In this document: one piece after another, positions 14,039-21,564 of the stretch
Layout of the letters: each line of letters begins with the position of its first letter
Numbering within the stretch: the stretch's first letter is position 1
Origin: Firmicutes bacterium UBA5449
GTDB lineage: Bacteria; Bacillota; SHA-98; UBA4971
Assembly: GCA_002424305.1 (NCBI GenBank)
Contig: DIQZ01000005.1
Location: 1 to 23,741 of the forward strand
Reading direction: 5' to 3'
DNA length: 23,741 nucleotides
Notes under the pieces: model-generated
Seen by the model: only the letters and a program-made list of their open reading frames with translations
What the model was told of the DNA's origin: nothing
The model's database searches: none
Made by a program: the position numbers and the translations under genes

Positions 14039-14425
14039 ATGGCAAACCAGAGAGATCTTGAAGGGGCAGTCCCCCACGTACTACACATGTCTGCAGGCGA
14101 TGATATCGTCGCCGGACTGAAGCGCTTCTTCATAGACGGAGGCTGGACTGAGTTAGTCATAATGGGATGCGCAGGCTCCATGGAAAAAGCAGTGGTGTGC
14201 TATCCCCAGGAGGCAACGCTACCGCCTGTGGTGGAGCGTATAGAGATGGACGGTGCTTTCGAAATCTGTACGATTACAGGCAATGTAATCTATGATAACG
14301 GGGCACCCAGAGTGCATCTGCACGGTTCCTTTGCAGAGAATGGCACCAAAGTATTTGGAGGTGCCATCAGAGAAGGATCGAGAATATTCAAGTCAGCAGA
14401 CTTCTTTCTATTGGCATACAAGTAG
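14039..14425 (+). CDS. PCC/DUF296-domain protein
   Basis: A 128-residue protein of the plants-and-prokaryotes conserved (PCC, DUF296) fold, probably trimeric and cytoplasmic. Signatures are HVLHMSAGDDIVAGLKRF at the N-terminus, IMGCAGSMEKAVV, the ICTITGNV strand and VHLHGSFAENG with His93 and His95. In many members a third histidine follows in a GGH motif; here it is GGA (Ala109), so a three-histidine metal site would be incomplete. Single-domain bacterial members are of unknown function; they are not necessarily DNA-binding, unlike the plant AT-hook proteins. ATG 14039 has GGAGGT about eight bases upstream. It is the last gene of the sigma-54 operon, before a terminator. Confidence 0.82.
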   Translation: MANQRDLEGAVPHVLHMSAGDDIVAGLKRFFIDGGWTELVIMGCAGSMEKAVVCYPQEATLPPVVERIEMDGAFEICTITGNVIYDNGAPRVHLHGSFAENGTKVFGGAIREGSRIFKSADFFLLAYK

Positions 14426-14473
14426 GCACGGGCGACGTAACTCCTAAGAGACAGAATAGGTGAACACATCAAG

Positions 14474-14537
14474 CGGGTATAGCTCAAGAAGAGGCGTCCT
14501 CAAAAGGTAGCCCCTATTGACCTATACCCGTTTGTTT
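14474..14537 (+). terminator. Terminator hairpin of the CyuA-TRAP operon
   Basis: CGGGTATAG-C-TCAA (14474-14487) pairs with TTGA-C-CTATACCCG (14517-14530): 13 of 14 positions with one C/C mismatch, plus a small GAGG/CCTC stem in the loop, followed by TTTGTTT. It lies 48 bp after the PCC-domain gene. Confidence 0.65.
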
Positions 14538-14548
14538 AGTATGTTGTC

Positions 14549-14574
14549 AGACATAGCCCTTTTGACCTATGTCT
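14549..14574 (+). repeat. Second hairpin sharing sequence with the terminator
   Basis: AGACATAG (14549-14556) pairs perfectly with CTATGTCT (14567-14574). The 3' half repeats the sequence of the first hairpin: TAGCCCTTTTGACCTAT here against TAGCCCCTATTGACCTAT at 14509-14526. It may be a backup terminator or a duplicated structured element. Confidence 0.5.
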
Positions 14575-14642
14575 ATTCCTTCATTATGCTAACAGGTGTA
14601 AAGCGGAAGGGTAATTATCTGTCACGGATAGCATTCCTGGTA

Positions 14643-15749
14643 TTATTTTGAAAACCTAAACGTAATAATATCACCGTCTTGGACAACGTAGTCCTTGCCT
14701 TCCAGCCGGTAAAGGCCTTTTGCTCGAGCTGCGCTTGTGGAACCGGTCTCTTTGAAGTCTTCACATGAGATGACTTCAGCACGGATAAAGCCTTTCTGAA
14801 TATCTGAGTGTATAGCTCCTGCTGCGTTCTTCGCTGATGTGCCCTGTGGGATTGACCAGGCCTTTACCTCGTCCTCTCCTACAGTGAAGAATGATATAAG
14901 GCCCAAAGCTTCATAGAGCATTCTGGAAAGCTGAGCTATAGCAGGTTGCTCTATTCCGTATTCCTTGAGAAAAACTTGTCGATCCTCACCGGGGAGGCCA
15001 AGTATCTCCCATTCGATCTTGGCCGATAGCTCCACAACAGGGAGGTTGTTTTCCGCAATATAGTCACTAAACCCCTTCCTCCCAGGATAGTCATGTGCCA
15101 AGAATTGATCCTCGCTTAGGTTGCCGACTAAGACTACCGGCTTCAGTGTAAGAAACGCGTATCCCTTCAGACTCTCCACCTGTTCAGGCGTAAGGCCAAG
15201 GAGGTCGAGCCTCATCCCGTCTGCAAGACGCGGATGAACTGCTTCCAGAAGTTTGAGTTCTTCGCGTTCGAAATCACTCATCTTTTTTGAATTCTTCAGT
15301 CGTTCCAGCCTGTTTTCCACAACTTCCAGGTCTGCAAGGACAAGACTGAGATTTAGAGTTTCCACCTCGTCCACCGGGTCAATCTTATAATCCACAGGCA
15401 ATGCGCCTTGTGCAATCTGAAACGTGCGTACTAAGTAAACGAATGCGTCAACAGTACGAAGATAGCTCAGGAAGCGTGTCATCTCGGCTCCTGCCCCGTT
15501 TCCCGAAGGCGAAATGCCCGGAACATCACTTACCTCTATCTGGGCGTGCGTGGTCTTCTTAGGCTTGTAGAAATCAGAGAGGTATGAGATTCTCTCATCA
15601 GGCACCTTGGCCATACGGAGTTCCATTTCAGTGGTATTGCCAGGTGAAAAACCGCCGTTCCCGCTGACATCATTCCATGTTGAACCTGTAAGCAAGTTAA
15701 ATAGAGTAGTTTTTCCTGATGCCGGTAGTCCGACCACTGCTGCTCGCAT
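14643..15749 (-). CDS. YchF/Obg-like P-loop NTPase with TGS domain
   Basis: A 368-residue cytoplasmic NTPase of the YchF (OLA1) branch of Obg-like proteins, ribosome-associated and usually ATP-specific. Walker A is GLPASGKTT (residues 7-15), the switch II/G3 motif is DVPGIS (75-80), and the G4 position has NLSE (210-213), the NxxE form that allows ATP use. A helical insertion is at about 130-195 and a C-terminal TGS domain at about 280-368 (ISFFTVGEDEVKAW to VVQDGDIITFRF). Canonical YchF has GLPNVGKST, so this belongs to a divergent branch. ATG 15749 is preceded by AAGGAGA, and a promoter lies 50 bp upstream. It is monocistronic and convergent with the TRAP operon. Confidence 0.87.
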   Translation of the reverse strand: MRAAVVGLPASGKTTLFNLLTGSTWNDVSGNGGFSPGNTTEMELRMAKVPDERISYLSDFYKPKKTTHAQIEVSDVPGISPSGNGAGAEMTRFLSYLRTVDAFVYLVRTFQIAQGALPVDYKIDPVDEVETLNLSLVLADLEVVENRLERLKNSKKMSDFEREELKLLEAVHPRLADGMRLDLLGLTPEQVESLKGYAFLTLKPVVLVGNLSEDQFLAHDYPGRKGFSDYIAENNLPVVELSAKIEWEILGLPGEDRQVFLKEYGIEQPAIAQLSRMLYEALGLISFFTVGEDEVKAWSIPQGTSAKNAAGAIHSDIQKGFIRAEVISCEDFKETGSTSAARAKGLYRLEGKDYVVQDGDIITFRFSK

Positions 15750-15798
15750 GTTGCTGCGTCTCCTTCATATCCAATCATAGAATTCTATCCACTGCTGC

Positions 15799-15827
15799 AT
15801 TTTACACCTGCTACAGGCAGAACGCAA
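15799..15827 (-). promoter_or_regulatory. Predicted promoter of the YchF-like gene
   Basis: On the minus strand TTGCGT (15822-15827), 17-bp spacer, TAAAAT (15799-15804), placing the start about 43 bp before the ATG. Good spacing, fair -35. Confidence 0.45.
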
Positions 15828-15847
15828 CCTGAAGCAATGATCGCTGA

Positions 15848-16684
15848 CTATCTAACCTGACTCTCAAAAAGCCAGGCTCTATCGAGCCTCCTGACGATGA
15901 TCCTAAGAAGCGCATAATCGACACTCACAAGAATCGCCCCGATAGCAAGCAGTATTCCTGTATCAAGCAACATGAATCCTGTGAACTGCCCGATCATAAC
16001 TGCGAGTAATGGCAATACAAGCAAGGCGCCAAGCTGATATCCTGCTTGAAACGTAGATACGCGCGCACTGATGAATACATTTATGAGTATGGCAAAAAGG
16101 CTTACAGCCGGCATCACCAGTAAGACAAGGGGCGCCCAGTTAATATGCGGAAAGAAGATTTTACCAAATAACGGCCATGCGGATACGTTTGCACATACTC
16201 CAAATAGAACAAAGGAGACCAGTGATACCCCTATAGCAGGCAGAAAGGCTGCTAATACCTTCGCAGTAAAGATACTCCGCATGTTGACAGACGCTAACAG
16301 CAGACCTTCAAGAGTGCCTCTTTCTTTCTCTCCCACAAAGCTGTCGATACTGACTGTGCTAGCTGCCATTAGGGGGATCATCAAGAAGAACGGAGACATG
16401 AAGTAATTAAACATTATGTAAGCTATCTTTTGCTGATCAGTCCTAAGTGAACCCACGATCCTTCTCAGCGAAGACTCGGGCAACTTCTCAAGCATATCGA
16501 GGATTATCTGCATATCACTGACAATGTCGCCTTGGCTCGCTCTTGCCGAAAAGGCTACAATGATAGGGAGCAACACTGAGAAGATAATTGGAACCATGAA
16601 CATAGGGAGCCATACCTGGATATTAGCGGTAATGCTTCTAATGTCTTTGCGAGCAATGGCTATGATAGCTCGTCTATTCATCAT
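15848..16684 (-). CDS. ABC-2 type transporter permease (YxlG/NatB-like)
   Basis: A 278-residue inner-membrane permease with about six membrane segments. It starts NRRAIIAIARKDIRSI, a typical ABC-2 N-terminus, and has a large loop at about 45-95 before FFLMIPLMAASTVSIDSFVGEKERGTLEGLL, the ABC-2 signature around the coupling helix. It overlaps the upstream ATPase gene by 11 bp, so the two are translationally coupled and form one exporter. It is the last gene of a sigma-factor operon arranged like B. subtilis sigY-yxlCDEFG, in which the ABC pair is YxlF-YxlG. Substrate is unknown; toxic peptide or ion export are family roles. Confidence 0.88.
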   Translation of the reverse strand: MMNRRAIIAIARKDIRSITANIQVWLPMFMVPIIFSVLLPIIVAFSARASQGDIVSDMQIILDMLEKLPESSLRRIVGSLRTDQQKIAYIMFNYFMSPFFLMIPLMAASTVSIDSFVGEKERGTLEGLLLASVNMRSIFTAKVLAAFLPAIGVSLVSFVLFGVCANVSAWPLFGKIFFPHINWAPLVLLVMPAVSLFAILINVFISARVSTFQAGYQLGALLVLPLLAVMIGQFTGFMLLDTGILLAIGAILVSVDYALLRIIVRRLDRAWLFESQVR

Positions 16685-17576
16685 GCGCTCCCTCCGTCAA
16701 TCTAAAATATACAGACTGCAAGTCCTCCCCTTTTAACGCGACAGAATAGACTGACGCGTTTTGCGAAAGCTCACGAATAAGCCTGGGAACTTTATCCCTG
16801 CTCGATAGGATAAACTGAATGTGGCCTGTGGGTAACCGTCTTGCCGGAACACCGCAGTGGGCATTTCCTTCAAGAGCATAGTCTGTATCAACCTCAACTA
16901 TACAAGGACCGGGATGGCTTTCTGCCAGTTCGCGAACGGTGCCTTGGGCTAAAGCTTGCCCTCTGTCGATAATCACATAGCTCCTGCACACTGTTTCAAG
17001 CTGGTGCAGGACATGTGAACACAGCACTACCGTCACCCCTTTCTCCTTGCTCAAACGCTCAATCTCTTCAAGCACCATGGCTATTCCTGCAGGATCCAGT
17101 CCTGATGTAGGTTCATCTAAGAGCAAGATTGACGGCTTGTGCAGCAAGGCCTTGGCAAGCCCAAGCCTCTTCTTCATCCCGGTGCTGTACGTTCCGGCTT
17201 TCCTGTTCTTGTGCTCACCTAACCCAAACTCCTCTATTGACTCATCCGGCCGATCAGGATCATCTGCTCCATACAGCTTCGCAAAGAAACGGAGGTTCTC
17301 AATACCGGAAAGATTAGGGTAGAGCGCGGCTGTTTCAGTCAACACACCGATTCGAGAACGAACTTCATCCCCCCGCTCTCCTGGATCATAACCCGCAACC
17401 CTGACTTTACCCGAATTAGGCTTTACAACACCACACAGTATTCTTATAGTGGTAGTCTTTCCTGCGCCGTTGGGCCCGATAAGACCAAGAATCTCCCCAT
17501 CTGCGACATGAAAACTGAGACTCGCAACAGCCCGTTGTTCTCCGTATCGTTTCGTTACATCCTCAACTTGAATCAT
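16674..17576 (-). CDS. ABC transporter ATP-binding protein (YxlF/NatA-like)
   Basis: A 300-residue cytoplasmic ATPase. Walker A is GPNGAGKTTT (about residues 34-43), Q-loop TETAALYPNLSG, signature YSTGMKKRLGLAKAL (about 135-149), Walker B ILLLDEPTSGLDP (about 155-167), and the H-loop in CSHVLHQLE. The C-terminal ~80 residues form the extra domain typical of drug, peptide or ion exporters of the DRA/NatA type. AAGGTG lies eight bases before the ATG. It partners with the ABC-2 permease that overlaps its 3' end. It follows the zinc-ribbon membrane protein after a 93-bp gap. Confidence 0.93.
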   Translation of the reverse strand: MIQVEDVTKRYGEQRAVASLSFHVADGEILGLIGPNGAGKTTTIRILCGVVKPNSGKVRVAGYDPGERGDEVRSRIGVLTETAALYPNLSGIENLRFFAKLYGADDPDRPDESIEEFGLGEHKNRKAGTYSTGMKKRLGLAKALLHKPSILLLDEPTSGLDPAGIAMVLEEIERLSKEKGVTVVLCSHVLHQLETVCRSYVIIDRGQALAQGTVRELAESHPGPCIVEVDTDYALEGNAHCGVPARRLPTGHIQFILSSRDKVPRLIRELSQNASVYSVALKGEDLQSVYFRLTEGAHDE

Positions 17577-17669
17577 CGCAACACACCTTCACTCTGGTTT
17601 CATCTTGCTTTTTGCGTCTTTCGGTTTCAACGTTACGAACAAGCAAAAAATATATCTTCAAGAAATACC

Positions 17670-17933
17670 TCACTCATCCTTCTTCTTTCCGCAATAAGGG
17701 CAAACGTGTGATTCCTGGGGAATCGACTTGTGACACTGTTCGCATTGGACATTTCCACGTCTGGTTACAAGAATGTAGATAATGAGAGAAGACGGAACAT
17801 TAATAAGTCCGAACAGGCCCCATAGCCACGCGTAACTCTCCCTGCGCAGTCGCGCGTCACGGAATATCCATGTAGCCTGTGCAATCACTAAAGCACCTAG
17901 AAAAACCCACACGATTGGAGGAAATTTGCTCAC
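17670..17933 (-). CDS. Small membrane protein with PLDc_N-like segment and zinc ribbon (YxlD/YxlE-like)
   Basis: An 87-residue protein with two membrane segments (about 6-23 and 37-57) joined by IFRDARLRRESYAWLWGLFG, resembling the phospholipase D N-terminal-like (PLDc_N) domain seen in B. subtilis YxlD and YxlE. A C-terminal cytoplasmic zinc ribbon, Cys64-x2-Cys67 and Cys78-x2-Cys81, is added, which the roughly 60-70-residue Bacillus proteins lack as far as I know. It overlaps the anti-sigma gene by four bases (ATGA), so the two are translationally coupled. By analogy with the SigY system it may help hold the sigma factor inactive at the membrane. Confidence 0.8.
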   Translation of the reverse strand: MSKFPPIVWVFLGALVIAQATWIFRDARLRRESYAWLWGLFGLINVPSSLIIYILVTRRGNVQCEQCHKSIPQESHVCPYCGKKKDE

Positions 17934-18499
17934 AACTTTTCACCTCGTCGTCCACGCAATAGATGCATTGGCAAGTAGAATATGGCTATACCGAAAAAAC
18001 CTACTGCTTGTGCGCTTAAGAACGCCTGCGAATTCCAAGCCAAGAGCGGAACCCACACAGCAGCCAAAATACCGGCAGAGGCCAGCGCAAACATAGCAAC
18101 GGTTCTGCGCTCCCGCGCAATTCGCATTTTAATCCCCCGCTCGATAGTTGCGCTGAGCCTTGCCCAGTCAGGGGTAATACCTTCTACCTTGGTGCTTATC
18201 GCATTACCATCCTCGGCGCTCCCTGCGAAGACATGCCTGTCCCGGGTCAGAAGCAAACAAGCGATATTGGCGAGCATGTTGGCATAGTCCCGACACTCAG
18301 GACAATCCTTAACATGCCCTGCAATATCTACTTCACTTAAGCCTATTCCCTGTATTCTCAGATTATCTGAGCCGACCCGTCCGGCCAAGCTGTCTAAGAC
18401 GTCCGGGCCATTTAAGACAGCCGGTTCTTCTAAGACATCCGGACCCGCGTATGCCATATCAAGTAGTAAATCCCGAACTATCTTGCACTGTCTGTTCAT
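17930..18499 (-). CDS. Zinc-finger anti-sigma factor with expanded N-terminal insert
   Basis: A 189-residue membrane anti-sigma protein. His62-x3-Cys66-x2-Cys69 (HVKDCPEC) is the ZAS zinc-finger signature; the companion N-terminal cysteine is probably Cys5 in NRQCKIVRDLLLD, a start typical of the family. The spacing Cys5 to His62 is about twice normal because of an insert (about 17-56) containing GPDVLEEPAVLN and GPDVLDSLAG, an apparent internal duplication. Two membrane segments follow (about 132-153 and 158-178). The ATGA overlap with the sigma gene is the classic arrangement for a cognate pair. It should sequester the ECF sigma until an envelope signal releases it. Confidence 0.83.
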   Translation of the reverse strand: MNRQCKIVRDLLLDMAYAGPDVLEEPAVLNGPDVLDSLAGRVGSDNLRIQGIGLSEVDIAGHVKDCPECRDYANMLANIACLLLTRDRHVFAGSAEDGNAISTKVEGITPDWARLSATIERGIKMRIARERRTVAMFALASAGILAAVWVPLLAWNSQAFLSAQAVGFFGIAIFYLPMHLLRGRRGEKL

Positions 18500-19035
18500 A
18501 TAAGGCCCCTCCTGGCGATTTCCCGCTCAAGCATACTCACTGAATCATGTAGCCTTGATCGCACCGTCCCTATCGGACAACCGATCGCATCAGCTATCTC
18601 CCGATACTTGAATCCATAGTAGTGTCTCAAAACAAACACCTGCCTTTTTTCAGGGCTGAGAGCTTCCAGCAAGCTCGCGGCTTCGTCTACAGCCAGACGT
18701 TGAAGGGCAAGGTCCTCTGCGCTGTCCGCCTCTGAGTCAGTCTTGCCGGCACTCTCAATCGGCACCTCTCGCGCTTTGGTTCTCAGTCTGTTCTTGTAGA
18801 TATTTAGCGCTATGGTAATCAGCCACGTAGAGAATTTCGCTCTCGGCAGGTACCGTTCCAGGTTGATAATGGCACGCAGGACTGCCTCTTGCGCGATGTC
18901 CTCAGCAACACTGACATCCCCGATGATACGAACCAGCGCGCCCAGAAGCACCGGATAGCTGAATCGAAATAGCTCTTCCATGGCGTCTTTGTCGTTTTGC
19001 TTGGCGCGGCGCACGAGTGACTTCTCATCGGGCAT
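18496..19035 (-). CDS. ECF-family RNA polymerase sigma factor (SigY-like operon context)
   Basis: A 179-residue ECF sigma factor. Region 2 (about 20-88) includes DVSVAEDIAQEAVLRA and FSTWLITIALNIYKNRLR; region 4 (about 125-175) includes LSPEKRQVFVLRHYYGFKYREIA and the helix-turn-helix GCPIGTVRSRLH. The ATG has AAGGT six bases upstream. It heads a five-gene operon: sigma, anti-sigma, PLDc_N-like membrane protein, ABC ATPase, ABC permease. That order mirrors sigY-yxlCDEFG of Bacillus subtilis; assignment to SigY itself rests on context, not sequence comparison. I could not find a clear ECF-type autoregulatory promoter upstream. Confidence 0.92.
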   Translation of the reverse strand: MPDEKSLVRRAKQNDKDAMEELFRFSYPVLLGALVRIIGDVSVAEDIAQEAVLRAIINLERYLPRAKFSTWLITIALNIYKNRLRTKAREVPIESAGKTDSEADSAEDLALQRLAVDEAASLLEALSPEKRQVFVLRHYYGFKYREIADAIGCPIGTVRSRLHDSVSMLEREIARRGLI

Positions 19036-19402
19036 ATTCGACCTTCACCCCGTTCCTCTCACTAATTAAACACAGTTAGCCCATAAATAGTTCGGTTCAT
19101 CACTGATATGCTGCAAAAACAGCGCGTGACGATTGTGTCGCTTTTCTCTTATAGAGCATTGACTCCACCTGGCAATCCCTTCTCTTTGTTCCCCTGTACA
19201 CTGTCGAATCCGTCATTTTGCCTACTATCCTAGCTATAATTCTACTTCCCATTCAGCTCATTGTCAGGTCAGCACACCAACATTAATTACGCATATTCGA
19301 ATATTGTGCAAAATTTCCTACCTACAAGTGAAGGAATAGTAGAATTATCCAAGAAGAACCATGTCATAATGTCTCAAACCAGAGAATGTAGGGGTGAGAA
19401 CA
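19036..19402. other. Divergent intergenic region between sigma operon and membrane-protein gene
   Basis: No gene is seen. A possible sigma-70 promoter for the sigma operon is TTGCCA-16-TATAAG on the minus strand (19148-19175). There is a perfect 12-bp palindrome ATATTCGAATAT (19293-19304). A wide inverted repeat pairs ATAATTCTAC (19236-19245) with GTAGAATTAT (19339-19348), extended by four further pairs past a 2-base bulge. Confidence 0.5.
19148..19175 (-). promoter_or_regulatory. Possible housekeeping promoter of the ECF sigma operon
   Basis: TTGCCA (19170-19175), 16-bp spacer and TATAAG (19148-19153) on the minus strand, about 110 bp before the sigma gene. Moderate match; an ECF promoter could equally exist and be missed. 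Confidence 0.3.
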
Positions 19403-20311
19403 ATGACTAGGACGAAATCCAAAACTGTAATTACTCTGGTGATTAAGATCATTGCTCTGACCTTCGCTTTGCTAATCATCCAAGCTATCGCATCAAAAGT
19501 AGCAGGAATGGACACCTCTCTACAACAGCAAGTTGATCCGGCAGTAGCAGGACAGTATGCGCTTCTGACTTCCTTCCTGTTTACCGGAGTGTTAAGTTAT
19601 CCAATCATGCGATCCACGTGGTCGGGATGGAAGCTTGTCCTAACCATCGCTGTAGTATTCTATGGCGTGATGACTTTTCTGTCCCAGATAGAGACGGTTG
19701 TGTTTCTAAAGTACCTGGTGGACATTGTGGATCCGGAAATGATCCCAAAACTGTTTATCCAAGGGGCAATTGTCACTGCCTTGTTTTCACCGATAGCAGT
19801 GTGGGCATACGGGAAAATGAAGCGAGGCGAAGATCATGATCCACAAGATGACCCGCAGGAACCCGGCAATACTCTTACGATGCCTTTCTCTCAATGGGCA
19901 TGGAAGCTGACATTACTCGCCATTATTTATGTCCTCATCTACATCTCTTTCGGCCAATTCGTCTTTATTCCTCTGGCAGGAGACGCCTTCGAAGAATTCT
20001 ATGTCGGTCTGGAGATGCCTCAGTGGGTCCTCCTGCTCCAGGCAGTAAGGGCGCTAATATGGGTAGCCCTTGCAATACCCGTTATTCGCATGATGAAAGG
20101 CCCATGGTGGGAAGCGGGATTGGCTGTGGCATTAATGTTTTCGGTATTGATGGGAGCCCTTCTCTTGATACCTCAAGACATAATGCCTGATGCCATAAGA
20201 ATGGCACACTTTGTTGAGGTTACATTATCGAATTTCCTGTTCGGCTGGATTGTCGTATTTGTCTTGAATTACAAGCGCCCTCTTAAAGAACGGATAGGCG
20301 CTAAAATGTAA
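19403..20311 (+). CDS. Polytopic membrane protein of unknown function
   Basis: I do not recognise this family. The product is about 302 residues with roughly eight hydrophobic segments and a hydrophilic loop at about 137-160 (EDHDPQDDPQEPGN). The two halves look like an internal duplication: each has a segment ending in (Y/I)P-hydrophobic-M-(R/K)xxxW, then helices, then a PxxI segment and a final helix ending YGKMKR or LNYKR. The ATG at 19403 is chosen because GGGGTGA precedes it at good spacing; a GTG at 19394 would add three residues but overlaps the ribosome-binding site. It is divergent from the sigma operon and followed 41 bp later by the AlkZ-like gene on the same strand, so the two may be co-transcribed. 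Confidence 0.75.
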   Translation: MTRTKSKTVITLVIKIIALTFALLIIQAIASKVAGMDTSLQQQVDPAVAGQYALLTSFLFTGVLSYPIMRSTWSGWKLVLTIAVVFYGVMTFLSQIETVVFLKYLVDIVDPEMIPKLFIQGAIVTALFSPIAVWAYGKMKRGEDHDPQDDPQEPGNTLTMPFSQWAWKLTLLAIIYVLIYISFGQFVFIPLAGDAFEEFYVGLEMPQWVLLLQAVRALIWVALAIPVIRMMKGPWWEAGLAVALMFSVLMGALLLIPQDIMPDAIRMAHFVEVTLSNFLFGWIVVFVLNYKRPLKERIGAKM

Positions 20312-20352
20312 GCTTAACCGGAAAATGGCGATCAATAACAGGAGCATATAGC

Positions 20353-21498
20353 ATGAACAAAACAATTGAGATGTCTGCTGCTCAGATTAACCTGTTCAGA
20401 CTCGGCAGGCATTGTCTATCATGCCGATTCAACCTACCCGATCCGGCCTATATTGCATCTCGTATGTGCGGAGCACAAGCCCAGGTATTATCTGCGGCTG
20501 AAATGTCCATCGGGACGAGAGCTGAGGGCATGGTCGCATCCCATGTTAAACATGCACTTCTGAAAGAACGCAGACTCATAAAAACGTGGGCCATGCGAGG
20601 CACCTTGCATTTGCTGGCTACAGAGGATTTGCCTCTGTATGTTGCGGCACTCGGACGTCCCTTGAAGCAAAACGTCGCACGTTGGCTGGACAGACGGGGC
20701 TTGGATCATCACGCCTCTGACAAGCTGTCTGACGCGATTCTGAAGGCTCTCAAAGCCGGGCCGCTCACTCGCAAGGAACTTGCGACCCAAGTCTGCCGAC
20801 TCTTAGGAGCAGATGCTGCTGAATGGATAGAACATAGTTGGGGTGGAGTCGTAAAATGCATAGCTTTGGAAGGCCATGTGTGCTTCGGTCCCAATCACGG
20901 AAACAACACAACTTACGTTCGAGTCGATAAGTGGGTCGGAGATTCTGAGCAAAATAGCAACAATACCGGTAAGATCCCCCAAGACGAAGCATCTATGGAA
21001 CTGATTCGACGCTATCTCAAGGTGTATGGTCCTGCAGACATGCGCGATTACTGTGCCTGGAACGGATTGCGTGTCCGGGAGGCAAAAGGGCCGTGGCAAG
21101 CGCTTAAAGATGAGCTTGTGCCTGTAAATGCAGATGGAAGAAGCCTGTGGCTGCTTGCTGAAGATATGGATGCGCTCGATGCGACGAAGATAGAACCTGA
21201 TATCGTGCGCTTGCTTCCGAACTTCGATTCATACCTGTTGGCTCACAAAAACAAAGACCACATCGTCCACAAGGACTATTACAAGCAGATATACCGCAGC
21301 GCAGGTTGGATCGCGCCGGTCATACTCACAAACGGTTATGCAGTAGGCACTTGGTCATACCGACGAAAAAGCAATCGCATTCAAATAGAACTGGCACCTT
21401 TCGAGCCCCTTGAATCCAATGTATGGAGCATGGCAAAGGCGGAAGCCGAGGATTTAGGGCGCTTCCTCAACACAGAATGTGAAGTTATGCTTGCATGA
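20353..21498 (+). CDS. AlkZ-family (HTH_42) DNA glycosylase-like protein
   Basis: A 381-residue protein of the winged-helix DNA-binding AlkZ/YcaQ superfamily, cytoplasmic. The N-terminus (LFRLGRHCL) leads to CGAQAQVLSAAEMS with Gln42-Ala43-Gln44, the QxQ catalytic motif of AlkZ-like glycosylases that unhook bulky or cross-linked alkylated bases. Tandem winged helices follow, with LIKTWAMRGTLHLL (about 76-89) matching the conserved KTWAMRGTLH element. The C-terminal beta domain contains LLPNFDSYLLAHK. Length fits the family (about 360-400). ATG 20353 has GGAG about nine bases upstream. QxQ members have been found next to self-resistance or toxin genes in actinobacteria; no such cluster is visible here. 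Activity on a particular lesion is not predictable. Confidence 0.87.
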   Translation: MNKTIEMSAAQINLFRLGRHCLSCRFNLPDPAYIASRMCGAQAQVLSAAEMSIGTRAEGMVASHVKHALLKERRLIKTWAMRGTLHLLATEDLPLYVAALGRPLKQNVARWLDRRGLDHHASDKLSDAILKALKAGPLTRKELATQVCRLLGADAAEWIEHSWGGVVKCIALEGHVCFGPNHGNNTTYVRVDKWVGDSEQNSNNTGKIPQDEASMELIRRYLKVYGPADMRDYCAWNGLRVREAKGPWQALKDELVPVNADGRSLWLLAEDMDALDATKIEPDIVRLLPNFDSYLLAHKNKDHIVHKDYYKQIYRSAGWIAPVILTNGYAVGTWSYRRKSNRIQIELAPFEPLESNVWSMAKAEAEDLGRFLNTECEVMLA

Positions 21499-21564
21499 GC
21501 ATTGATAAGGATTATTTGAATATTTTAGATAAATATGAAGGATATAGGAATCCAACATAGAATA

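Noticed and set aside
19235..19240. Perfect TATAAT as a plus-strand -10 element for the membrane-protein gene
   Set aside because: No acceptable -35 lies 16-18 bp upstream, and it overlaps an inverted-repeat arm; probably chance in AT-rich DNA.
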